A DNA stretch of 64,000 nucleotides from Sinohyriopsis cumingii. Lineage: Eukaryota > Mollusca > Bivalvia > Unionida > Unionidae. Where the stretch lies: assembly GCA_028554795.2 (NCBI GenBank), contig CM068825.1, positions 159,259,553-159,323,552 on the forward strand. Reading direction: 5' to 3'. The notes below the pieces were generated by a model. That model saw nothing but the letters and a program-made list of their open reading frames with translations. It searched no databases and was not told where the DNA came from. The position numbers were made by a program, and so were the translations under genes. Positions 56,979 to 64,000 of the stretch are shown piece after piece. The stretch's first letter is position 1. Each line of letters starts with the position of its first letter.

Positions 56979-58406
56979 TTAATTACTTAGATCCGTTACA
57001 AATTCCACATACCATGTAATGTTTGCCCCGGTTAAATTTCTATCGACGGCATAAATTGTAAACTGTTCAGTTGCGTCCTTGTCTATAATTGTTGATATTG
57101 TATTGTTAAACCCGGATGAACTCGATGATAATATATTAAACTGCATCATTGAAACCAGTGTCAATCGATAAATACCCTTAACAGTTGCGGTGATTTTTAC
57201 TGTATTCTGTGTAGGAGTCCAAGCGAATGATCCATGATGAATCGTGTATACTGTGTCGATGGTGTTTTCATGAGGGATTTTTATTTTTGTCACCTCCGGT
57301 AGTCTGTCTTTAATCGCTGTAACATCAGTTTTGATTGTTCCTATTTCCTGTGTATGCGCGTCTATACTCCTTTTGTTCGCTATAATATTAACGCTGAATG
57401 CTTTTATGAGCACTTCATGCGCGTTTACAGCAAATTTGTTCTCTTTAACATCATCTTTGATTGTTTCTATTTCCTGTGTATGCGTTTCTATACCCCCTTT
57501 GTTCGCTTCAATATCAGTTTTGATTGTTTCTATTTCCTGTGTATGCGCGTCTACACCCCTTTTGTTCGCTGTAACATTAACGCTGAATGCTTTTATGAGC
57601 ACTTCATGCGCGTTTACACTCTTTTTGATCGTTTCAACATCAATTTTGATTGTTTCTATTTCCTGTGTATGCGCGTTTATATTATTTTTGTTCGCTGCAA
57701 CATTAGTTTTGATTGTTCCTATTTCCTGTATATGAACGTATAACCCCGCTTTGATTGTTTCTATTTCCTGTCCATACGCAGTGATATCATTTATAGTTAT
57801 TGTAATTTCATCCGGTCTGGTATTTTTTTTACCAAAGAATTTATCAATGGTGTTATCAGCCCTGTTAAAATTTTTTCGTAACGTGTAAAATTGGCCCGAC
57901 AGCGTTGTAAACTCCGAAATAGTATTTTTTATCCCCACAAGATTCGGTTCGGTTACCGTCGGGGTTCCAAAAAAACTAGCAGTAGTGAGTTGTATATCGG
58001 TGACAGACTTTTGTATCCCCTCGAACTGATTTGCTTGCGCGTTAAATTTATCATACAAATTTTTTAACGAATCCGACACGGATATATAATTGTCGCCAAG
58101 TGTACTTATTTTTCCATTTATCGACAAGATGGATTCACCTGATTTAAGTCGTCCGTCATCGGTATACAACGCGATGGTGTTCTCGGCGGCATCACGCTGT
58201 CGTATTAAAACGTCATTCAGCGACACATTACTGGATATCAGTTTACCCTGGCGGTCTTGAAATACAACTATTTCGCCCGGGTCAACACTGGTTAAATTTA
58301 ACGTATCAGCGATTTCATCCTCAATTAGTTTTTTTATGTCATCGGTGGCGAGCGTTTCCGTGGATTCTTTCAGCGCCGAAACCGGTCGTCCCCAGATATC
58401 AATCAT
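56979..58406 (-). CDS. Fibre-like protein with 21-residue repeat shaft and C-terminal knob
   Basis: An intact 475-codon frame. Residues 1-100 are an N-terminal domain (MIDIWGRPVSALKESTETLA; FQDRQGKLISSNVSLNDVLI), about 100-215 are helical, and about 217-363 consist of seven tandem 21-residue units (three heptads each). The units have core AHTQEIETIKTD; units 3 and 6 are a variant with AHEVLIKAFSVN. The last ~110 residues are beta-rich (TVYTIHHGSFAWTPTQNTVK) and may fold as a receptor-binding head. This tail-shaft-knob plan is like the trimeric fibres of adenoviruses and phages; homology to them is not claimed. It has an AATTAAAAACACTG box 32 nt upstream of the ATG. Confidence 0.7.
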   Translation of the reverse strand: MIDIWGRPVSALKESTETLATDDIKKLIEDEIADTLNLTSVDPGEIVVFQDRQGKLISSNVSLNDVLIRQRDAAENTIALYTDDGRLKSGESILSINGKISTLGDNYISVSDSLKNLYDKFNAQANQFEGIQKSVTDIQLTTASFFGTPTVTEPNLVGIKNTISEFTTLSGQFYTLRKNFNRADNTIDKFFGKKNTRPDEITITINDITAYGQEIETIKAGLYVHIQEIGTIKTNVAANKNNINAHTQEIETIKIDVETIKKSVNAHEVLIKAFSVNVTANKRGVDAHTQEIETIKTDIEANKGGIETHTQEIETIKDDVKENKFAVNAHEVLIKAFSVNIIANKRSIDAHTQEIGTIKTDVTAIKDRLPEVTKIKIPHENTIDTVYTIHHGSFAWTPTQNTVKITATVKGIYRLTLVSMMQFNILSSSSSGFNNTISTIIDKDATEQFTIYAVDRNLTGANITWYVEFVTDLSN

Positions 58407-58432
58407 TATTATTGTAAAAAAAAACAGTGTTT

Positions 58433-58850
58433 TTAATTAACCCGCCGGGCCTCTACGACCCCACTAGTGTATTCGTTTACAACCACATGAGGTGGTTTCC
58501 GCGATGATGAAATCGCCTCGAGTACGTTCAATACCTCACGGCCGCATATCGGTGGGTCACTTAATTGCTGTGTTGGCAGCGTGGAATAAAAAACCGGGGC
58601 TGAACACGCCCGGATATACCGCATGAACTCGTTCGGCGGGGCTAACCCGTATGAATCAAAATAGACGATCGCACGCGGATCAGTTGCGTATGCAACCCAA
58701 TGAGTTCCCGCTCCGGAGGATTTATCGAGGTTAATTATACCGGTTTCAATATTCCTTGGTTTTGTCGGTAATTGATCCCTCATAAAAACACCTCTGAAGT
58801 TTTTTTATCGCTAACGCGTTTGCGGCATCTATTAAATCAAAATTAGACAT
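58433..58850 (-). pseudogene. Adenain-like capsid protease of element B, single-base frameshift
   Basis: The frame from internal ATG 58783 holds the active site: His in GAGTHWVAY, the acidic residue in VYFDSYGLAP, and nucleophile Cys in DPPICGREVLNVL with an upstream Gln (QQLSDPP). All catalytic residues are present. The N-terminal part (ATG 58850, SNFDLIDAANALAI) lies in another frame, joined at a run of seven A (T at 58800-58806), so one extra base breaks the gene. ATG 58850 is 5 bp after the stop of the pVI-like gene and lacks the upstream box, which suggests co-transcription. The break may be a homopolymer error or true decay. Confidence 0.75.
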
Positions 58851-58855
58851 AGGAG

Positions 58856-59332
58856 TTAATAAACGGTTCCCGGTAGTCTTAGACCCTTCCCCGAGTACCA
58901 TGAATACGGGGTTCCCGGTAGTCTTAGACCCTTTCCTGCTACGGGTCGTTTTTTTTTATAGCCTTTCCCGGTTGCCTTCTTCAATGCCATTCCCGCCGCG
59001 GTACCAACGGCTCCTAACGCCGCCGCCTTCGCCACTGCTGGGGCCGCCGCGGCAATCAACGCTGGAATCGCAGCTAACAGCGGAAATATCCCACCGGTCT
59101 TTTCCATGTTTTTAATCGCTGCGGCCGAAAAATCTATTTGAACACCCTTTTTATTCTTCATCGCATCATTGAAATGTTTTATTTGACGCACCGTCAACGA
59201 TATCTTATGATTACCACCTGCCATCTGTGACGGCTTCAGCGTTATTGTGGTTCCACATTGTTTAGCCGACTTTGATCGTAATTTCTTGACTTGACCATCG
59301 GTCAACTCTACACCGACAACATTATACGACAT
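58856..59332 (-). CDS. pVI/pX-like minor capsid protein of element B
   Basis: An intact 158-codon frame. The N-terminal half resembles a motif common in adeno-like and Polinton minor proteins (ISLTVRQIKHFNDAMKNKKG, VQIDFSAAAI). It is followed by a hydrophobic Ala-rich stretch (IFPLLAAIPALIAAAAPAVA) that could disrupt membranes as adenovirus pVI does, then a basic segment (KKATGKGYKKKRP). The C-terminus is a 15-residue duplication with GKGLRLPGT at both copies; GKG/G-rich sites suit cleavage by the adjacent protease. It has AATTGAAAACA 31 nt before the ATG. Function is by analogy. Confidence 0.65.
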   Translation of the reverse strand: MSYNVVGVELTDGQVKKLRSKSAKQCGTTITLKPSQMAGGNHKISLTVRQIKHFNDAMKNKKGVQIDFSAAAIKNMEKTGGIFPLLAAIPALIAAAAPAVAKAAALGAVGTAAGMALKKATGKGYKKKRPVAGKGLRLPGTPYSWYSGKGLRLPGTVY

Positions 59333-59361
59333 TTTTATTGTAAACGCGTTTATGTTTTCAA

Positions 59362-60792
59362 TTACATGTTTTCCACTGGTGCATCAACGATTCTCATTCG
59401 TCCACCAACGCCTTCTAGCAGCATTGATTTATCGCTGAGAATGACAGCAACCGCTCTATAATTAACACCACCCGGGGCTATACGAGCTCGGAAGTGTATA
59501 TCAACGACGGACTGTCTCGTTAAATCAAGATGTTCCAGCGAAAAGTAATAAATCGGATACAGGTTTTTAAAATCAAGTTGTGATATTTGCAAACCGGTGT
59601 CGACGTTTTGATCACGACCCATATATGACAGCAATCGATGGTACACACGTGCGACATGGTTGTCGCCGTAATTAAGCTGTATATCCTCGGATGGTTCCTG
59701 TTGTCCGTTTATTCTCAGCGAAACCTCCCTGACTCCTAATTGATCAAATATCATATGACTGTGTTCTTGATTATTCAATCGATCCCTATTCTGTAACGCA
59801 ACAAATATATGACGCGGGGCTGAAACGCCTTGTTTTGATGCCAGGTGCCATGTAAATGTATCGGCGACATTATCCTCTTTAGCATCAGTTGTTACCGCTA
59901 GCCAACTCAACAACGATTTCCCCCCCTGTTCCATAAATGATAACAATCGTGCTTCCGTGGTAACTGATGGAGTTAACACCGGCATCCACAATGCTATTTT
60001 AGTTAAAATGACTTTACCGGCAGCGACACCAGCAGCATGCCATATTGCATTGTTATCATCGCCCCTTCGCGATAGCGCAATTGTATGCTTAGCCCCATAG
60101 ATAACTTTTCTAACATTTCTGCAAAATCCGAATATGTGATGGAGTGGAATCGCGCATGAAAACTGTCGTCGGCGTTGTCCTTGTAATGTTGCTACTCGTG
60201 TTGCAAACCCTAGATTGAAATTATCGTTAGTACCTTTTATAATAGTAAATTCAGCGCCTGGTCTTGCCCTGCGGTCTGGGTTGGCTGCTTCAGCTTGATT
60301 AGGAACTGAAGTATCTCTTTCCGCCAGCACATTAATGTACTGAATATGATCAGCGTTATCAGTGGTATCCTTCGCGAACATCATAGATGGGCCCGCCGAT
60401 CTTGTATAATCATCTGAGTATCTCGCTAGCCCGATTATCGTTGTTGCAACATCAACATCGTTTTCTATTGATTCAATTTCTCGTCCGTCAATAAGATATC
60501 TGGCGCTCTCAAATAACGCCATGATACCGTTGTTGACAAAACCAACTCGAACACGACCGTCATTTGCGTATGGTGTATTATCTGCAGCATTTGTTACAAG
60601 TTCTCCCTCAATTTCGATAAACGCTTCACACGGCAAAAAATATTTACTGGTATCTTGGACTTGAAGTTCAATTCGCGATCGTAGGTTGGCTTGTGGTGGT
60701 TGATAGGAATAAAATTGATAATCACGGACAGAATCATCCCTGCGCACTGGGGCGTCCATATCAAACGCGGGATCAGCGGTTTGCGCAAACAT
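59362..60792 (-). CDS. Major capsid protein of element B (hexon-like double jelly roll)
   Basis: About 476 codons from ATG 60792, chosen because it is preceded by ATAATAAA and an AATTAAACA box 29 nt upstream; the open frame extends further to 60849. It has DMDAPVRRDDSVRDYQFYSY, then FLPCEAFIEIEGELV and the diagnostic VNNGIMALFESARYLIDGRE, IESIENDVDVATTIIGLARY and SDDYTRS. Late segments include MIFDQLGVREVSLRINGQQE. This pattern is what I recall for the large capsid gene next to adenain in many cnidarian, arthropod and mollusc elements. It is unlike the PYRAYLE-type MCP of Polinton 1. No break is seen. Confidence 0.75.
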   Translation of the reverse strand: MFAQTADPAFDMDAPVRRDDSVRDYQFYSYQPPQANLRSRIELQVQDTSKYFLPCEAFIEIEGELVTNAADNTPYANDGRVRVGFVNNGIMALFESARYLIDGREIESIENDVDVATTIIGLARYSDDYTRSAGPSMMFAKDTTDNADHIQYINVLAERDTSVPNQAEAANPDRRARPGAEFTIIKGTNDNFNLGFATRVATLQGQRRRQFSCAIPLHHIFGFCRNVRKVIYGAKHTIALSRRGDDNNAIWHAAGVAAGKVILTKIALWMPVLTPSVTTEARLLSFMEQGGKSLLSWLAVTTDAKEDNVADTFTWHLASKQGVSAPRHIFVALQNRDRLNNQEHSHMIFDQLGVREVSLRINGQQEPSEDIQLNYGDNHVARVYHRLLSYMGRDQNVDTGLQISQLDFKNLYPIYYFSLEHLDLTRQSVVDIHFRARIAPGGVNYRAVAVILSDKSMLLEGVGGRMRIVDAPVENM

Positions 60793-60823
60793 TTTATTAT
60801 TTATCATGTTGATGTTTAATTCA

Positions 60824-61282
60824 TCAACGTCGTTTTTGTCGTAGGCCACTTCCCGCTATCGCGTTCATGAGCGCGTTGGTTGTTGCATCGGTGGATTGCT
60901 TTGCCAGAGCCGCCAACGACTCTAGTTTTTCTTCCACGGTGTTATTTATTACTTTACTGACATTTGCAGGCATCACTGTCGTTGATGGCATCACCGGTGG
61001 TTTCTGTTTTCTTTTTCTCACCAACGACATTAGTTTATCTCGTGCTGCAGAAAACGCCCTTCCGGCGACATCTCCAATAGCGCTGATTCCCTTATCACGA
61101 ATAACATCAATAGCCTTCATTCCTAATTGTTTAGCTAACGGCGCTACTTTTGGAGCCATTCTTGTAAATAACCCCGCAATGGTGCTACCGAGACCGTCTC
61201 CGTACCACGCGCGGTATACGGGCAATCGTGAGTTTACCACGTAGACGCTGACTGGTTTATCATGGTTGTAGTGTATAATCAT
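60824..61282 (-). CDS. pX-like minor capsid/core protein of element B
   Basis: 152 codons from ATG 61282 (preceded by ATAATAAAG). The N-terminal part has LPVYRAWYGDGLGSTIAGLF; GDGLG matches the start of pX/pVI-like core proteins including the GHGLG of Polinton 1. The middle is amphipathic (LAKQLGMKAIDVIRDKGISA) and basic (KLMSLVRKRKQK), and the end is GSGLRQKRR. It lies just before MCP in transcription order, 31 bp between stop and MCP ATG. The AATTGGAAAACACTG box is 33 nt upstream. It probably coats DNA or cements the capsid; inferred from family resemblance. Confidence 0.7.
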   Translation of the reverse strand: MIIHYNHDKPVSVYVVNSRLPVYRAWYGDGLGSTIAGLFTRMAPKVAPLAKQLGMKAIDVIRDKGISAIGDVAGRAFSAARDKLMSLVRKRKQKPPVMPSTTVMPANVSKVINNTVEEKLESLAALAKQSTDATTNALMNAIAGSGLRQKRR

Positions 61283-61302
61283 CTTTATTATAGAAAACAC
61301 CA

Positions 61303-61668
61303 GTGTTTTCCAATTAGTGGTTGATCACCCCCCTTCCCACCACCGAGTCATAAATTTTGTCAAAAACATCGATTTTCTCTAAATGATTTCCTGGGGTTTT
61401 CATCGGCGGTAAAAATCCACGGTTTTTGTCAATTTTTGTCAATTTTTGTCAATTTTTGGTCGTTTTTGGTTGGTTTTTGCCGGTTTTTGGTAAAAAACAT
61501 CGATTTTCTCTAAATGATTTCCTGGGGTTTTCACCCGTAAAAACCGACCAAAAACGACAAAAAACCGACCAAAAACGACCAAAAAACGACCAAAAACGAC
61601 CAAAAAACGACCAAAAACGACCAAAAACTGACAAAAAACTGACAAAAAACGACAATTTTATAATTTTT
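61303..61668. repeat. Direct and inverted repeats between core and 445-aa genes
   Basis: A 40-bp direct repeat (AAAACATCGATTTTCTCTAA..) occurs at 61363-61402 and 61495-61534. Around the second copy, an upstream (TTTTTGGTCG)-type array and a downstream array of about ten CGACCAAAAA units are inverted relative to each other and could form a long hairpin. No gene is present. Such a structure could be a replication or transcript-processing site; that is a guess. Confidence 0.7.
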
Positions 61669-63006
61669 TTATTCATCCACTAACTCGTCTATGAGCGTTC
61701 GATATACATTAATGTCCATGATACCACCGGCAAATAACCGCCTGCAAATATCAGCGGCCTCATTGATTATTTCCGGAGAGTTATTTCCGGCTCGTTTTCC
61801 TCCGATTAGTATTTCTAGCCGTGATATATCACTGAGAACACTACCAGGACAAGTAACGTCTTTACCAACAGAGTATCCTTTTCCGTGTTTTGGTCTTTCA
61901 CTTTTTACTTTATTGTGGAATATTATATAATTATTATCACGCGGTGGTAATTCATTTTTATATTTACTTGCCAAATACACTGTTCTTGTCCAGTCCTTTA
62001 ACGACCTTATATTTTTCTCGTAGCCGCTATTGATATGCTCATCTCGTGTGTCCTTAGCAAAATTTGTAACAGTAAAATTAACTAATTCTTCGTAGCCGAG
62101 ATTTCTAATTGTGTCTATTGTGCTCTTTTTAAGCACATTACGGGGTATATTCCCCTCTTTCTCTATTTCTTCCGGTATTTCTTCTTCTGGTTCTCTTGCG
62201 GTGGCGCCTAGTTCTTCTTCATCGGCTATTGTAACATAAGGTTCTTGTGGGTCCGTTATAGCGAGTGGTGGTGGCCTCCGTGTTGTAGCAACCGCTATTT
62301 TCGCAGGGAGTGTTTCCAGAGACTCTTTTGTTTGCTCGGTCTGAGCCGCTATCTTTTCAAGCGCACCGAGGACGGGCACAGTTGCCGCCGTAACATCTTT
62401 GGTCGCTTTAGTTACCGGAGCAAAGAGCTGTTCGCTTCCAACAGCAAAATCAGTTTGTAGTTGTTGCCGCGTTTGAAGTTGTTTTCGGACCCTGTCTCGT
62501 AACGGTATGAACTTTTTAAGCGCTCCTAGCCGCTCTCTGGCTAGCCGAGTAGTAAGTGATTCGCCTACCATTATTGCAATTGCTCCGTAGTTTCTAATTT
62601 CCCGCCGAGTGTGGCGGGGGGGGGGGATATGTCCCAGGGGCTCCAGGGAGTTTTCGTCTATAATCCTTCTAATGTTTTTAATTTTATTAGAGATTTCTCG
62701 ACGTCGTTCAAAAGCCTGTCCGAGTTTTTTTCGTACTGTCTCAACGGCAGTAAATAGTCCAATAAATGCATTTACGTCATTGCCATACAAGTTTTCATTG
62801 ATCGTATATTGTAATCGCTTTATAAAAGAATACTCGCGTGGCAAGGTATATCGACCTTTCTTTGATTGCTCGTTAATAATTTCATAATCGGACAATATTT
62901 TTTGGTTATCAAGCTTATCAGATAATTCAATTCGTTGATTTTTTAATTTTGAAATCTCGGTTAATATATTATTGATGTCTTCGATATTCATATTCTTATA
63001 AAACAT
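61669..63006 (-). CDS. Conserved 445-residue Polinton-like protein, function unknown
   Basis: An intact frame from ATG 63006 (leader AGAAATAAG). The N-terminal half is coiled-coil-like (INNILTEISKLKNQRIELSD, RREISNKIKNIRRI). A middle Pro/Glu-rich linker follows, and the C-terminus has KYSVGKDVTCPG-type, SDISRLEILIGGKRAGNNSP and EIINEAADICRRLFAGGIMD. I recall a C-terminal RLEILIGS..AGNNS pattern in proteins of related invertebrate elements, but no function. It also contains a poly-G/C run near 62618 (Pro codons). It lies between the repeats at 61.3-61.67 kb and the HNH gene. Confidence 0.65.
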   Translation of the reverse strand: MFYKNMNIEDINNILTEISKLKNQRIELSDKLDNQKILSDYEIINEQSKKGRYTLPREYSFIKRLQYTINENLYGNDVNAFIGLFTAVETVRKKLGQAFERRREISNKIKNIRRIIDENSLEPLGHIPPPRHTRREIRNYGAIAIMVGESLTTRLARERLGALKKFIPLRDRVRKQLQTRQQLQTDFAVGSEQLFAPVTKATKDVTAATVPVLGALEKIAAQTEQTKESLETLPAKIAVATTRRPPPLAITDPQEPYVTIADEEELGATAREPEEEIPEEIEKEGNIPRNVLKKSTIDTIRNLGYEELVNFTVTNFAKDTRDEHINSGYEKNIRSLKDWTRTVYLASKYKNELPPRDNNYIIFHNKVKSERPKHGKGYSVGKDVTCPGSVLSDISRLEILIGGKRAGNNSPEIINEAADICRRLFAGGIMDINVYRTLIDELVDE

Positions 63007-63223
63007 CTTATTTCTAATATCAAAAAAAAAATTATCTTACAAAATGAACCTCGCGTATCAATCCCGAGGTGTGTTAACATTCGATGAAACATAAAACAGA
63101 ATATTACAGTTGTTTGTAAAGACAATTTATTCCATCAGTTTTCTTCCGGAAGAAACAATTTATTAATTGTAAAAGACTGTAGCGTTCACACTGTCGGTAA
63201 CTTTGTCACTCGGTGATATACCA
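63007..63223. other. Intergenic spacer of element B
   Basis: AT-rich spacer with poly-A/T runs near 63023 and no gene. It holds no clear copy of the AATTRAAAACA box. Confidence 0.5.
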
Positions 63224-63736
63224 TCACGAGTTATTCCCCTTTGATGTTACATATGAAAATCGAATTCTGCGCCCGGTCTTTTTTGAGATCGCTGAATTTT
63301 GTATTCCTTCTGCAACAAATTGTACTGCGGGCACACAAATATCAAAATATCTACTGGCTTCATTCATCGACTGAAAAGTTTTTTCTTCGTGCGTTATTGT
63401 ATCAAATGACTTTACGGGTTTTGCTTTTTTTGAGTATTTACCGGTTCCGCCTTTTTTGGTATTCTGACTTTGCGAGATAGCTTGCAAGTTTATAAGAGAA
63501 TTATCAGTCTTATTATTATTAATATGATCAATCACAACCCCATTCTCGATTAATCCGTTAAATACTTCAAATACAATCCTGTGAACATAATAGCTTTTTC
63601 CTCCCGCAGTAAACATCAAATACCCGCGATTATTTACGGTACCAACCGGCTTCTTCAGTCTACAATTTCTAACAACGCCGTCGCGAGATGCCTCGTAATT
63701 AACGAGCACGGGATGCGGCTGAAATTCTTGGTTCAT
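63224..63736 (-). CDS. HNH homing endonuclease with NUMOD4 and NUMOD1 modules
   Basis: An intact 170-codon frame. An N-terminal NUMOD4-like part (YEASRDGVVRN, residues ~14-25) is followed by the HNH core (VHRIVFEVFNG, VIDHINNNKTDNSLINLQAI, residues ~50-90) with the His, Asp-His and Asn residues needed for metal-dependent nicking. A C-terminal NUMOD1-like DNA-binding segment has KTFQSMNEASRYFDICVPAV. Such free-standing nucleases are common in large phages and giant viruses. It lacks the upstream box of the capsid genes. Its place between structural genes and the truncated zinc-ribbon gene suggests lateral acquisition. Confidence 0.8.
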   Translation of the reverse strand: MNQEFQPHPVLVNYEASRDGVVRNCRLKKPVGTVNNRGYLMFTAGGKSYYVHRIVFEVFNGLIENGVVIDHINNNKTDNSLINLQAISQSQNTKKGGTGKYSKKAKPVKSFDTITHEEKTFQSMNEASRYFDICVPAVQFVAEGIQNSAISKKTGRRIRFSYVTSKGNNS

Positions 63737-63749
63737 TTGTATAATAATA

Positions 63750-64000
63750 CTACTTGTCTAATTCATTATTTGGTTTAATTATAAACCTTGCAATGTAGTC
63801 CTGAGGAGTTTTGATGACTGAGTCAGCGGTGGGGTCAATGACGGCGTTTTTTATTCGCTTGTCATAATAGCGTTTTAACTCTCTGTATCGCTTTCCGCCA
63901 CAATTGATACATAATTGTGATTTTCCTCTTACACCAACGTGGCAAACCAAGCACGGTAGGGGGCCAAGAGAACCATTACGAACGCTTTGTAAATGATACC
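63750..64000 (-). CDS. Zinc-ribbon protein C-terminus, cut by window edge
   Basis: The minus-strand frame is open from the window edge to 63750. It has CLVCHVGVRG...CINCGGKRYR, two CxxC pairs typical of a zinc ribbon, then RYYDKRIKNAVIDPTADSVI and a C-terminal FIIKPNNELDK. There is no upstream ATG in the window, so the 5' part is beyond 64000. Function unknown; DNA or RNA binding is inferred from the ribbon. It ends 14 bp before the HNH start. Confidence 0.5.
   Translation of the reverse strand, partial: YHLQSVRNGSLGPLPCLVCHVGVRGKSQLCINCGGKRYRELKRYYDKRIKNAVIDPTADSVIKTPQDYIARFIIKPNNELDK

Larger units (their letters stand above)
54848..64000 (-). mobile_element. Element B, Polinton-like/adenovirus-like, partial
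   Basis: All genes run on the minus strand and form one structural cluster. Most frames are intact and CpG dinucleotides are common, unlike the flanking AT-rich DNA. The MCP, pVI-like and fibre-like proteins differ in type from Polinton 1. Replication and integration genes are not in the window. Confidence 0.7.

Noticed and set aside
57331..57743. Plus-strand frames of about 130 codons
   Set aside because: Antisense shadow of the repeated shaft of the fibre-like gene; composition follows the repeat.
58800..58810. Programmed -1 frameshift at the A-run before C in the protease gene (AAAAAAC)
   Set aside because: The change needed to enter the catalytic frame is +1 (one base too many), not -1; a -1 shift reaches a stop. 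An indel in a homopolymer is simpler.

Overview
The window looks like a chromosomal segment from an invertebrate animal, most probably a mollusc. The evidence is an AT-rich background, spliced host coding sequence (HECT E3 ligase, a TAZ1-type zinc finger), several tRNA-derived SINE families, degraded non-LTR retrotransposons, palindromic MITEs and minisatellites. The mollusc assignment is inferred from SINE/MITE style and from memory, not proven.

Layout. 1-18 kb: host intergenic DNA with two copies of one SINE family, a second SINE, three MITE copies (one apparently expanded into a 42-bp satellite), five minisatellites, a TAZ1-like zinc-finger fragment (minus), a near-perfect palindrome, and a 5'-truncated non-LTR reverse transcriptase lying between two (ATAC)n tracts. 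About 18.0-36.6 kb: a complete but decayed Maverick/Polinton (adintovirus-like) element with ~430-bp terminal inverted repeats. It holds a zinc-knuckle gene divergent from protein-primed DNA polymerase B (PolB), a retroviral-type integrase, a small membrane protein, a penton-like protein, a pX-like core protein, a double-jelly-roll major capsid protein (MCP) and an adenain-like protease, plus several small uncharacterised genes in the arms. Nearly all are broken; only the penton-like and core-like genes are intact. 36.6-40 kb: fragments of two further Polintons in reverse orientation, one joined directly to the right terminal repeat of the first. 40-54.8 kb: host DNA with the last six recognised exons of a HECT E3 ligase (minus strand), a SINE with a clear 13-bp target duplication, and a LINE fragment in an intron.

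54.85-64 kb (continuing past the edge): one end and the capsid half of a second, very different Polinton-like/adenovirus-like element. It is far less decayed and CpG-containing, and all genes are on the minus strand: penton-like, a small membrane protein, a fibre-like protein with a 7 x 21-residue shaft and a terminal knob, adenain, a pVI-like protein, hexon-like MCP, a pX-like protein, a 445-residue conserved protein, an HNH homing endonuclease and a zinc-ribbon gene cut by the window edge. Polymerase, integrase and packaging ATPase are not in view and may lie beyond 64 kb.

Two regulatory systems stand out. (1) In the 18-36 kb element, several genes in the arms have a TATAAAG promoter and a metazoan histone-mRNA-type 3' stem-loop (GGCCCTTTTCAGGGCC type), in places followed by an AAAAGA(GA)-type purine box; the same stem-loop faces outward at the inner edge of each terminal repeat. 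(2) In the 54.8-64 kb element, six genes carry an AATTRAAAACA-like box 29-33 nt upstream of the start codon, followed by an AATAAA-like leader, which looks like a dedicated late-type promoter.
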